Assembly (NCBI GenBank): GCA_009784565.1
Contig: WRBL01000015.1
Span: 1-40,973, forward strand
Reading direction: 5' to 3'
Length of the DNA stretch: 40,973 bases
Origin: Streptosporangiales bacterium
GTDB lineage: Bacteria; Actinomycetota; Actinomycetes; Streptosporangiales; Streptosporangiaceae
A program made the position numbers and the translations under genes. Below, piece after piece: positions 15,462 to 22,747 of the stretch; position 1 is the first letter of the stretch; the number at the start of each line of letters is the position of its first letter. A model generated the notes under the pieces. That model was not told where the DNA came from, searched no databases, and was given only the letters and a program-made list of their open reading frames with translations.

Positions 15462-16307
15462 GTGACGCGGCGCAATGTGTCGGCCCTCGTCGTCGACGAT
15501 GAGGCTCCGGCGCGGAACGAGCTGTGCTTTCAGCTCCGGACCGCGCTCGGCGTGTCTCACGTGGACACGGCGCGGGACTCGAGCGAGGCGCTGCGCCGCG
15601 TCCAGCAGCGGCGGTTCGACGTGGTCTTCACCGACATCGTCTTCCCCGGGCTGAACGGCATCGAGATGGCCAGCGTGCTGAGCAACTTCCCGGCACCGCC
15701 GGCGGTCGTCATCGTGACCGAGCACGATCAGTACGCGGTTCGCGCGTTCGAGGTGGGAGCCTGCGACTACCTGCTCAAGCCGGTGTCGCGGAACCGGCTC
15801 GCGACGGCCCTGGGCCGCGCCCTGGAGCGAGGGGGCATCCCGCGGTCGCCGGGCCGCCCGCCCGGCTGGGCGGGGGAAACGGCCGGTTCCGGGTACGCGA
15901 CCGTTCCCCGGCAGCCCGACGGATTCGGAGGGTTCGCCGGGTTCACGGGGGCCGGGGCCGATGACCCGTCGGCCACCATCCCGGTCGATACCGGGGGCCG
16001 GACCCGGTTCGTTTCCCGGGAAGAAGTGCGCTGGGTGGAGGCCCAGGGAGACTATGTGAGGCTCCACATGGCGGACGGGGAGACATACCTGATCCGGATA
16101 CCGATCTCCCGGCTGGCCGAGATGTGGGCGGATTTCGGGTTCATCCGCATCCACAGGGGTTATCTCGTGCCGTTCAAGCACGTGACCGAGTTCTCCGCCG
16201 CCGGGGGAAACCACACGGTGACGGTGGACGGGCATGCCCTGCCGGTCAGCCGCCGGCACGTGAGGGATCTGCGGGACCGGTTCCTGAACGCGGGGTGGCG
16301 TACCTAA
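15462..16307 (+). CDS. LytTR-family response regulator
   Basis: A 281-residue regulator. The receiver domain (about 8-120) has acidic residues Asp12/Asp13, phospho-acceptor Asp58 (VFTDIVFPGL), Thr86 (VIVTEHD) and Lys106 (LLKPV), so it should be phosphorylatable. A Gly/Pro-rich linker (about 125-175) leads to a LytTR DNA-binding domain (FVSREEVRWVEAQGDYVRLH...FIRIHRGYLVPFKHV...LPVSRRHVRDLR). Such regulators usually pair with an LytS/YehU-type sensor kinase, but none is adjacent. The following DUF485 and symporter genes match a recurrent arrangement in which the regulator controls carboxylate uptake. The GTG start lacks a strong RBS. TACCTA motifs occur upstream, at its stop codon and before the symporter operon. 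Confidence 0.9.
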   Translation: MTRRNVSALVVDDEAPARNELCFQLRTALGVSHVDTARDSSEALRRVQQRRFDVVFTDIVFPGLNGIEMASVLSNFPAPPAVVIVTEHDQYAVRAFEVGACDYLLKPVSRNRLATALGRALERGGIPRSPGRPPGWAGETAGSGYATVPRQPDGFGGFAGFTGAGADDPSATIPVDTGGRTRFVSREEVRWVEAQGDYVRLHMADGETYLIRIPISRLAEMWADFGFIRIHRGYLVPFKHVTEFSAAGGNHTVTVDGHALPVSRRHVRDLRDRFLNAGWRT

Positions 16308-16314
16308 GTAGGTA
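16301..16314. promoter_or_regulatory. TACCTA inverted repeat at the regulator stop codon
   Basis: TACCTAAGTAGGTA (arms TACCTA/TAGGTA) overlaps the stop of the LytTR gene and extends to a 22-base imperfect dyad (GGC...GCC, 16297-16318). It lies about 185 bases before the DUF485/symporter operon and may be a regulator site. Confidence 0.45.
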
Positions 16315-16370
16315 TGCCACTCGTCGCGGCAGATCGACCGCTGGTCGACGGAAATTGACCGTTAAGCGCA

Positions 16371-16395
16371 CAAGTATGCCTACTTGTCGTACCTA
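16371..16395. promoter_or_regulatory. CAAGTA inverted repeat plus TACCTA motif before the symporter operon
   Basis: CAAGTATGCCTACTTG (16371-16386) is an inverted repeat, followed at once by GTCG and another TACCTA (16390-16395). Together with the copies at 15361 and 16301 it makes a motif set around the LytTR gene. It is about 100 bases upstream of the DUF485 start, a natural activator position. The rest of this 189-base gap shows no gene. Confidence 0.4.
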
Positions 16396-16496
16396 AACGT
16401 AATTGCGCATGATCACTGCAATAGTTCTTAGTTGGGCAGGGAACGCGAGACGGGCGGGGTCTCGCGCACGCCACTAACCGGGAGGGCACTTAGGGC

Positions 16497-16838
16497 ATGT
16501 CTGTGACGCAGTCTGCCAGCAGGCGGGTGAGCGCTTACGAGGTCGTCCACGCGAGCCGGGAATTCCGGGGACTCAGGCGGCATTTCGGATCGTTCGTGGT
16601 GCCCGCCATCGGAGTCTTCCTCGGGTGGTACTTCCTCTACGTAATCTGCGCGGCCTTCGCGCCGAACTTCATGAAGACCCCGCTTTTCGGCGATGTCAAT
16701 GTCGGAATGTGTTTCGGGATCCTGCAGTTCGTCCTGACTTTCATAGTGACGGTGACCTATCTTCGCTGGGGCCGCCGTAAATTCGACGTCCAGGCCACGC
16801 GGCTGCGCACCCGGCTCGAGCAGGGACGCCGCCGGTGA
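16497..16838 (+). CDS. DUF485 small membrane protein
   Basis: A 113-residue protein with two transmembrane helices (about 34-55 and 72-94; FVVPAIGVFLGWYFLYVICAAF and MCFGILQFVLTFIVTVTYLRW) and a basic C-terminal tail. DUF485 proteins are encoded next to ActP-type sodium/acetate symporters and are thought to assist or form part of the transporter. A GGGAGGG-type ribosome-binding site lies about 11 bases upstream of the ATG. Its stop overlaps the symporter start by four bases (GTGA), indicating coupled translation. Confidence 0.9.
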   Translation: MSVTQSASRRVSAYEVVHASREFRGLRRHFGSFVVPAIGVFLGWYFLYVICAAFAPNFMKTPLFGDVNVGMCFGILQFVLTFIVTVTYLRWGRRKFDVQATRLRTRLEQGRRR

Positions 16839-18466
16839 AGACTCACGATTTCCTCGCGTCCGGGACGGTCGGCGATCCGGCGGTCAACATCACGATCTTC
16901 GCGTTCTTCGTGATCGTGACCCTGATCATCGTGGTGACCGCCTCCGGGGCGAACCGGAGCACCAGCGACTACTACGCCGGCGGCCGCAACTTCAAGGGAT
17001 GGCAGAACGGCATCGCGATCGGCGGTGACTATCTGTCCGCCGCGTCGTTCCTCGGCATCGGCGGCCTGATCGCGCTGTACGGGTATGACGGTTTCCTGTA
17101 CTCCATCGGCTTCCTGGTCGGCTGGCTGCTGGTGCTGCTGCTCATCGCGGGACCGCTGCGCAACACCGGCCGGTACACCACGGCTGACGTCTTCGACCTC
17201 CGGCTGCGCAATACCCGCGTCCGGGGCGCCGCCGCGGTCTCCACCCTCACCATCAGCTTCTTCTACCTGCTGGCCCAGATGGCCGGCGCCGGCTCGCTGG
17301 TCAGCCTGCTGCTCGGAGTGAGCGGCGGAGCGGGCCAGTTCATCGTGATCGTCGTCGTGGGCATCGCGATGCTGATCTACGTCCTGGTCGGCGGCATGAA
17401 GGGCACTACCTGGGTGCAGATGATCAAGGCGGGGATCCTGGGCGTCGGCACCGTGGTCCTTACCGTCTGGGTGATGACCGAGTGCGGATTCAACTTCTCG
17501 AACCTGCTGGCCCACGCGGCGGCCACCAGCCCGAGCGGCAAGGCGGTGCTCGGGCCCGGCCTGCTGTACGGCGGCGGCCTGTCCGCTCACTTCAACTTCG
17601 TCTCGCTGGCCATGGCCCTGGTGCTGGGCACCGCGGGGCTGCCGCACCTGATCATGCGCCTCTACACGGTTCCCGACGCCACGGAGGCCCGCCGGAGCGT
17701 GGTCTGGACCGTGTGGCTGGTCGGCGTCTTCTACCTCTGCACGCTGGTGCTCGGGTTCGGCGCGATGTGGCTGGTCGGCAACAAGGCGATCCTGACGGCG
17801 CCGGGCGGAAGCGACTCGGCCGTGCCGCTGCTCGCCTACCATCTCGGCGGGACGCTGCTGATGGGGCTGGTGGCCGCGGTGGCGTTCGCGACCATTCTCG
17901 CGGTGGTGGCCGGCCTGACGATCACCGCCAGCGCCTCGTTCGCGCACGACGTCTACGCGGGCATCCTGCGCGGAGGCGACGCCGACCCGAGGGACGAGGT
18001 CCGCGTGGCCCGGACCACCGCCGTCGTGATCGGGCTCGTCGCGGTGGTCGTCGGGTTCCTCGCCCGCAAGATCGACGTCGCGTTCCTGGTGTCGCTGGCG
18101 TTCGCGATCGCCGCGTCGGCCAACCTGCCGTCCATCCTGTACTCGCTGTTCTGGCGCCGTTTCACCGCGCGCGGCGCGCTGTGGAGTATTTACGGCGGCC
18201 TGATCAGCTCGGTCGGGCTGATCATCTTCTCGCCCGTGGTGTCCGGCTCCGCCAGCGCGGCCAGCCCGTCGCTGATCACCGACCCGCACGTCAACTTCGC
18301 CTTTTTCCCGCTGAGCAATCCGGGCATCGTGACAATCCCGCTGGCCTTCTTCCTCGGCTGGCTCGGGTCGGTCACCGATCCGCTGCCACCGGAGGACGCC
18401 CGGTTCGCCCGGGTCCAGGTCCGGGCGCTCACCGGGGTGGGGGCCGAACGCGGTGCACGGGGCTAA
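16835..18466 (+). CDS. Sodium:solute symporter, ActP/MctC-like (monocarboxylate uptake)
   Basis: A 543-residue member of the SSS family with about 13 hydrophobic segments. It has the family features DYYAGGRNFKGWQNGIAIGGDYLSAASFLGIGG near the N-terminus, GMKGTTWVQMIKAGIL, and a GTAGLPHLIMRLYTVPDATEARRSV segment typical of cation/acetate symporters. The likely role is Na+-coupled import of acetate, pyruvate or a related short carboxylate across the cytoplasmic membrane. It is translationally coupled to DUF485 and preceded by the LytTR regulator and its repeated motifs, suggesting regulated carboxylate uptake. Family assignment is secure; the substrate is inferred. Confidence 0.92.
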   Translation: MKTHDFLASGTVGDPAVNITIFAFFVIVTLIIVVTASGANRSTSDYYAGGRNFKGWQNGIAIGGDYLSAASFLGIGGLIALYGYDGFLYSIGFLVGWLLVLLLIAGPLRNTGRYTTADVFDLRLRNTRVRGAAAVSTLTISFFYLLAQMAGAGSLVSLLLGVSGGAGQFIVIVVVGIAMLIYVLVGGMKGTTWVQMIKAGILGVGTVVLTVWVMTECGFNFSNLLAHAAATSPSGKAVLGPGLLYGGGLSAHFNFVSLAMALVLGTAGLPHLIMRLYTVPDATEARRSVVWTVWLVGVFYLCTLVLGFGAMWLVGNKAILTAPGGSDSAVPLLAYHLGGTLLMGLVAAVAFATILAVVAGLTITASASFAHDVYAGILRGGDADPRDEVRVARTTAVVIGLVAVVVGFLARKIDVAFLVSLAFAIAASANLPSILYSLFWRRFTARGALWSIYGGLISSVGLIIFSPVVSGSASAASPSLITDPHVNFAFFPLSNPGIVTIPLAFFLGWLGSVTDPLPPEDARFARVQVRALTGVGAERGARG

Positions 18467-18502
18467 CGCCATCGGCACGGCGGGGAGAGGAGCCTGACAC
18501 CC

Positions 18503-19171
18503 ATGACGACCGGCATGGTCTCCGGAACGCAGCCGGACGGCGGTCCGCCGCCGCTTGACCCGGCGCTGCTGCAGGTGATCCGGCCTTCGGCCAGCCGGAT
18601 GGCGTCGGCGGAGGGCTCGTTCATCCAGATGCTGCACGAGGACATCGAGGGCCTGGTGCGGTATCTGCCCGACGGAGGCTGGGGATTCTGCGAGCGGACC
18701 GTCCGCACCGTCCTGTGGCTGGCCCTCACTGACCAGCCGGCCGAGGCCGCGGTCGAGGGCGTGTACTGGCTCGGCTCGGTGAACGGGTCGGAAGGCTTCC
18801 CCGCGTCGGAGTACGTGAGCATCGGCCACTCCCTGGTCCGGGTGGCCCGGGATATGTCCGGCGAGAACTGGTCCACGACGACGGGGTCGTCGTGGGTCCG
18901 GTTCTTCATGTGGATGCAGCCGTACCTGCAGGTGGCGGCCGAGCACGTGGCCGCCCAGCAGGACGCCGACCGCAGGCAGGCGGCCGCCCAGCATGAGGCC
19001 GAGCGGCGGCAGGCATTCGACCAGTTCGAACGGCGCGGCGCCACCGATATCGACGTGTCGGTGGTGGGGGAGATGCTGGACGACGAAGAGGAAGACCTCG
19101 ATCCCGCTCCCGGCTACGGCCAGATCATGCTGGGCATGACGTCCAACCGCCGTCGCCGTCGCCGCCGCTGA
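18503..19171 (+). CDS. Globin-like protein lacking the proximal His, with poly-Arg tail
   Basis: A 222-residue protein. Residues about 20-150 resemble a bacterial globin: LLQVIRPSASRMASAEGSFIQMLHEDI fits helices A-B, and PASEYVSIGHSLVRVARDMSGENWSTTTGSSWVRFFMWMQPYLQVAA fits helices G-H of flavohaemoglobin-type globins. At the expected F8 proximal His the sequence reads LGSVNGSEG, so haem may not bind. A charged helix (AAQQDADRRQAAAQHEAERRQAF) follows, then an acidic patch (DDEEEDLD) and seven terminal arginines. It could be a non-haem globin sensor. It lies 36 bases after the symporter and 245 bases before the conservon. The globin reading is moderate; the protein itself is clearly coding. Confidence 0.6.
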   Translation: MTTGMVSGTQPDGGPPPLDPALLQVIRPSASRMASAEGSFIQMLHEDIEGLVRYLPDGGWGFCERTVRTVLWLALTDQPAEAAVEGVYWLGSVNGSEGFPASEYVSIGHSLVRVARDMSGENWSTTTGSSWVRFFMWMQPYLQVAAEHVAAQQDADRRQAAAQHEAERRQAFDQFERRGATDIDVSVVGEMLDDEEEDLDPAPGYGQIMLGMTSNRRRRRRR

Positions 19172-19415
19172 CCAGCTGCCTCCGCGTAATCGTGATTCAC
19201 CGGCCCGCGAATTCGGGCAGACGTGTGATTACCGTGATTTCCGGGATTCTTGTCGTGCGGCGGGAAGAGAGTTGGATACGATTTCCCCGTAATGCCCAGC
19301 TGATGACGCTTGCCGAGGATTTGAGGCATAAGCGGGATTGATCAGCTTTGATGAAGCTTTTCGAGCCAGCGGAGAAGCTTTGCCTAAGAAGACCGAGTTG
19401 TTGAGGAGCTGACCG
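19172..19415 (+). promoter_or_regulatory. Upstream region of the conservon
   Basis: No gene is visible in this 244-base gap. Three AGCTTT elements occur near the right end (about 19344, 19356 and 19376), two within AGCTTTGATGAAGCTTT, a partly dyadic arrangement. The region is less GC-rich than its surroundings and presumably holds the cvn promoter; I cannot assign -10/-35 boxes with confidence. Confidence 0.3.
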
Positions 19416-21200
19416 ATGTCAGCACAGCCTGTCCCGGGGCTTTCCCGGGCGCAGTCGCCCGCATTTCACGCCACGGTCGCCTTCGCCGTGTCGGCGATGG
19501 TCGCGATCGCCTGCATGACCTGGGTGCTTCTGACCACTCCGCCGGGCGACACTCACATGCTGGTGGCGGTACTGGTGGGCGGCACCGCCTGCGCGCTGAT
19601 GGTCGTGACCGGGGTCACCGCCGCCGTGTACTTCGGGTCCGTCGCGAACGAGGCCCGCGCCGCCGACGCCGCCAGCCAGCTGCGGGCGCGGCGGATCGAG
19701 GACGAGTTCTTCTGGCTGGCCCGGGAGACGCTGCCGGTGATCGCCCGGCGGGTGGGGAACGGGGCGACCCCGGAGGAGGTCTTCGAAGGGATCCCGCGAC
19801 CCGAGAGCGACGCGGTCCGGAGCCTTCTCACCACGATCCAGCGTCTGGCGACCGACGTGATGGAAAAAGCCGCGGCCGTCCAGGGCGAGGCGGAGGAGGC
19901 GGCGGAGTCCGCCCGCGCCGAGGCGGAGGCGTCCGCCGAGCGCGCGACGTCCGCCGCCGAGGAACTGGCCGCCATCGAAGCCGAGGCCTCGCGGCTCGGC
20001 ACCGAGGCGATTCCCGCGGCCCTGGACCAGCTCCGGGCCGGCGAGCCGAGAGACATGGTGCTGTCCGCGACGTCCGAAGCCGTCTCCCCGGCCCTGTCCG
20101 GGCTGTTCGGGACCGTGGTGACCGAGCTCGCCGTGGCCGAGCGCCGCGCGGCCTCCGCCATGGCCGCCTGCGCCAACGCGGCCGCCCGGGTCCAGGCCCA
20201 GACCACGCGGATGCTGGCCGACCTGCGCGAGATGGAACAGCGGTACGGCGACGACAAGGTCTTCGCCGACCTGATGACCCTGGACCACCTGGTCTCCCAG
20301 ACCGGCCGCTTCGCCGACAGCATCGCGCTGCTGTCCGGAGGCCGCAGCGGCCGCCGGTGGACCCGGCCGATCCCCGTCGAATCCGTCCTGCGCGGTGCCA
20401 TGGGCCGGATCGACGCCTACCAGCGAGTCCGGGTTCACTCGACCTGCACGACGGCGATCTCGGGCTACGCGGCGGAGGGCGTCATGCACGCCCTGGCCGA
20501 GCTGATGGACAACGCGACCGCCTTCTCCGCCCACGGTTCCGCCGTTCACGTGTACGTGGAGGAAGAAGACGCCGGGCTCGTCGTCACGATCGAGGACAGC
20601 GGCCTCGGCATGCGCGCCCGCGAGCGCGAGCGGGCCGAGCGGGCGGTCGCGAAGCCGCTGGACCTGGCCACCCTGCCCGGCACGCGGCTGGGGCTGGCCG
20701 TGGTGGGCAGGGTCGCGGACCGGTACGGGCTGTCCGTCAGCTTCCGGCCCTCGGCCCGCGGCGGCACCGGGGTCGTGGTGATGATCCCGCGGGCGCTGCT
20801 GTCGGCCCCCAGGGACGCGGCGGCCCCGGGCTGGTGGCCGGGCCGCGACAGCGCGGACGGAAGCGGAAGCGATCCGGGGGCCGCCCCGGATCCCCCGGGT
20901 GAGTCCGGTACCCAGCCCATCACCGTCCCGGGCCAGCTCGCGGGGCAGGACGAGGACACCTACGAGCTGCCGGTCCGGCCCCGGGGCAAGACCCTGGCGG
21001 AGGCGTCCCGGACATCCCTGGGGCCGCGAACGGAGATCCCGAGGCATTCCAGCAACGACGCCGGCTCGCGGTTCGCGGCCTTCCGGAACAGCCGGACGGG
21101 CCACACGGAGCCCGGCGGGACCGGCGCTGACCAGACCATTACGGAAGCGGACGCTGTCGAATCAGGCAGCGATCACCAAGGTTCGGAAGGAACTGCATGA
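19416..21200 (+). CDS. cvnA: Conservon sensor: histidine-kinase-like ATPase (CvnA-like)
   Basis: A 594-residue membrane protein, first gene of a conservon. Two transmembrane helices (about 20-40 and 48-72) enclose a very short extracellular loop, so it probably senses at the membrane or internally. A long Ala/Glu-rich coiled coil (about 148-200) follows, then a DHp-like segment (LMTLDHL, His291) and a GHKL ATPase: N-box ELMDNATAF (362-370), G1 EDSGLGM (393-399) and G2 GTRLGLAVVGR (422-432). The C-terminal 130 residues are Pro/Gly-rich and disordered. In Streptomyces, CvnA forms a membrane complex with CvnB-D resembling a G-protein-coupled module. GAGGAG lies eight bases before the ATG, and the stop overlaps cvnB (ATGA). 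Confidence 0.92.
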   Translation: MSAQPVPGLSRAQSPAFHATVAFAVSAMVAIACMTWVLLTTPPGDTHMLVAVLVGGTACALMVVTGVTAAVYFGSVANEARAADAASQLRARRIEDEFFWLARETLPVIARRVGNGATPEEVFEGIPRPESDAVRSLLTTIQRLATDVMEKAAAVQGEAEEAAESARAEAEASAERATSAAEELAAIEAEASRLGTEAIPAALDQLRAGEPRDMVLSATSEAVSPALSGLFGTVVTELAVAERRAASAMAACANAAARVQAQTTRMLADLREMEQRYGDDKVFADLMTLDHLVSQTGRFADSIALLSGGRSGRRWTRPIPVESVLRGAMGRIDAYQRVRVHSTCTTAISGYAAEGVMHALAELMDNATAFSAHGSAVHVYVEEEDAGLVVTIEDSGLGMRARERERAERAVAKPLDLATLPGTRLGLAVVGRVADRYGLSVSFRPSARGGTGVVVMIPRALLSAPRDAAAPGWWPGRDSADGSGSDPGAAPDPPGESGTQPITVPGQLAGQDEDTYELPVRPRGKTLAEASRTSLGPRTEIPRHSSNDAGSRFAAFRNSRTGHTEPGGTGADQTITEADAVESGSDHQGSEGTA

Positions 21201-21697
21201 CCAGCACAGAACCAGTCGGCGACATGCCATCCGCCGGGGTTGAATCCGAGCGGGACCTGGAGTGGCTGCTGGAGAACCTCAAGACCAGGACCCCCGAGGT
21301 CAAGCACGTGCTCGTGCTGTCCAAGGACGGTCTCCAGCTGTGCTTCACCTCAGAGATGGGCCCGGACCGGGCCGACCAGCTGTCGGCCATCGCGTCGGGC
21401 ATCCAGAGCCTGGCACTGAGCTCGTCCGTGGAATTCGGTACCTCGATCGGGTCAGGCCAGGCCATGGTGGAATTTCCCGGCGGTGTCCTGCTCATCATCC
21501 CGGCGGGCGCCGGCGCGCACCTGTCCGTGATCGCCAGCGCCGAAGCGGACGTCGGCCTGGTCGGCCACAACATGTCCGAACTGGTAGAGCAGATCGGCGG
21601 GTACCTCACGGCGGCGCCGCGGCGGGTGGCCGCGCCCTCGCCGACGGTCGCGCCGGACAACGAGTCGGTGTCCGGAACGGGGGCCGGTGTGTCGTGA
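21197..21697 (+). CDS. cvnB: Conservon roadblock/LC7 protein (CvnB-like)
   Basis: A 166-residue roadblock/LC7-domain protein. The domain (about 20-135) starts DLEWLLENLKTRTPEVKHVLVLSKDGLQL and includes LSAIASGIQSLALSS and AGAGAHLSVIASAEADVGLVGHNMSELVEQIG. Such proteins act as GTPase-activating or scaffold partners for MglA/CvnD-type GTPases. There is an ATGA overlap with cvnA and a GTGA overlap with cvnC. The last 25 residues are a short Pro/Ala-rich tail. Confidence 0.93.
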   Translation: MTSTEPVGDMPSAGVESERDLEWLLENLKTRTPEVKHVLVLSKDGLQLCFTSEMGPDRADQLSAIASGIQSLALSSSVEFGTSIGSGQAMVEFPGGVLLIIPAGAGAHLSVIASAEADVGLVGHNMSELVEQIGGYLTAAPRRVAAPSPTVAPDNESVSGTGAGVS

Positions 21698-22041
21698 GCC
21701 CGCGCGCCGTTGACCGGGAATCCCCCGACCGGCTGTACACCGTCACGCAGGGCCGAACGCCCGGTGATGACGATCCCTTTGACCTGGTTTCGCTGATCGT
21801 GGGGGAACGCGAGCCGGCGCCGGGAATGCAGTCCGAGCACGTGCGGATCCTTGAGACCTGCCGGACCCCGGTCTCGGTCGCGGAGCTCTCCGCCGAGCTG
21901 GAGCTTCCGATCAGCGTGGTGAAAGTACTGCTTCTTGACCTGCGTGACACCGGGGGAGTCACTGTCCGGCACCCGCTGAACGACGAACTTCCCGATCAGA
22001 ACACGCTGAGGAAGGTACTTCGTGCCCTCGAACGAATCTAG
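21694..22041 (+). CDS. cvnC: Conservon DUF742 protein (CvnC-like)
   Basis: A 115-residue DUF742 protein starting at a GTG that overlaps the cvnB stop. It has the family pattern RLYTVTQGRT, FDLVSLIVGE, SEHVRILETCRTPVSVAELSAELELPISVVKVLLLDL and VTVRHP, a winged-helix-like fold. The start is set by operon geometry; an open frame continues upstream, but only as an overlap with cvnB. It precedes and overlaps the GTPase gene by 20 bases. Its biochemical role in conservons is not established. Confidence 0.93.
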   Translation: MSPRAVDRESPDRLYTVTQGRTPGDDDPFDLVSLIVGEREPAPGMQSEHVRILETCRTPVSVAELSAELELPISVVKVLLLDLRDTGGVTVRHPLNDELPDQNTLRKVLRALERI

Positions 22042-22627
22042 CGACCGCCTCCCGCTCCGACAGTCAGCCGCCAACGGGCTGAAGATCGTGATCGTGGGCG
22101 GATTCGGCGTCGGCAAGACCACGATGGTCAGCGCGGTCAGCGAGATCCGGCCGCTGAGCACCGAAGAGGTCATGACCCGGGCCAGCGTCGGCATCGACGA
22201 GAACGCCGGCGTCAGCCAGAAGCACACGACGACGGTGGCCTTCGACTTCGGCCGGATCACGGTCGACGACGAGAACGTGCTGTACCTGTTCGGAGCGCCG
22301 GGGCAGGAGCGCTTCTGGTACGTCTGGGACCACTTGTTCTCCGGCAGCCTGGGCGCGGTCGTGCTGGTGGATACCCGGCGGATCCAGGACTCGTGGTACG
22401 CGATCGACCGGCTGGAGCACCACAGGACCCCGTTCGTGGTCGCCCTCAACCGGTTCGAGGGCGCGGCCTCGCATCCCCCGGCCGAACGGGTCCGGGAAGC
22501 TCTCCAGCTGTCGGAAGACGTTCCGATGGTGGACTGCGACGCCCGGGACCGCGAGGCCGTGCGGCAGGTGCTGATCACCCTGGTGCGGCACCTGGCCGGT
22601 CTCCCCGCCGCGATGGCGGCCAGCTAG
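22022..22627 (+). CDS. cvnD: Conservon Ras-like GTPase (CvnD-like)
   Basis: A 201-residue small GTPase. P-loop GGFGVGKT is at 26-33, the switch II motif GAPGQERFW at 91-99 (Pro-Gly-Gln instead of the Ras Ala-Gly-Gln), and the G4 position is the degenerate ALNRF, as is usual in CvnD. It would cycle between GDP and GTP under control of the CvnA-C complex. The GTG start at 22022 lies inside cvnC. There is no P450 (CvnE) gene in the same operon; a 10-bp hairpin follows and then a GH13 gene. Confidence 0.93.
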   Translation: MPSNESSDRLPLRQSAANGLKIVIVGGFGVGKTTMVSAVSEIRPLSTEEVMTRASVGIDENAGVSQKHTTTVAFDFGRITVDDENVLYLFGAPGQERFWYVWDHLFSGSLGAVVLVDTRRIQDSWYAIDRLEHHRTPFVVALNRFEGAASHPPAERVREALQLSEDVPMVDCDARDREAVRQVLITLVRHLAGLPAAMAAS

Positions 22628-22701
22628 CCGGAACACGGAAAGTTAGCCATATATCGTCAAGGACGGATAACCGTGCAGTAGATTTCCTGGATTCGTTCCG
22701 G

Positions 22702-22723
22702 ACGCTCGCGGGGCCGCGAGCGT
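22702..22723 (+). terminator. Hairpin after the conservon
   Basis: A perfect 10-base inverted repeat ACGCTCGCGG / CCGCGAGCGT with a two-base centre, followed by TTTC. It lies about 75 bases past the conservon stop and 24 bases before the GH13 start, so it may terminate the conservon or sit in the GH13 leader. Confidence 0.6.
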
Positions 22724-22747
22724 TTCATCCCTGGAGAGGATCCCCAC

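Noticed and set aside
16757..18994. A 745-codon reverse frame opposite the symporter gene
   Set aside because: Composition dominated by Arg, His, Gln and Asp with no motif; a by-product of the codon bias of the symporter and globin-like genes.
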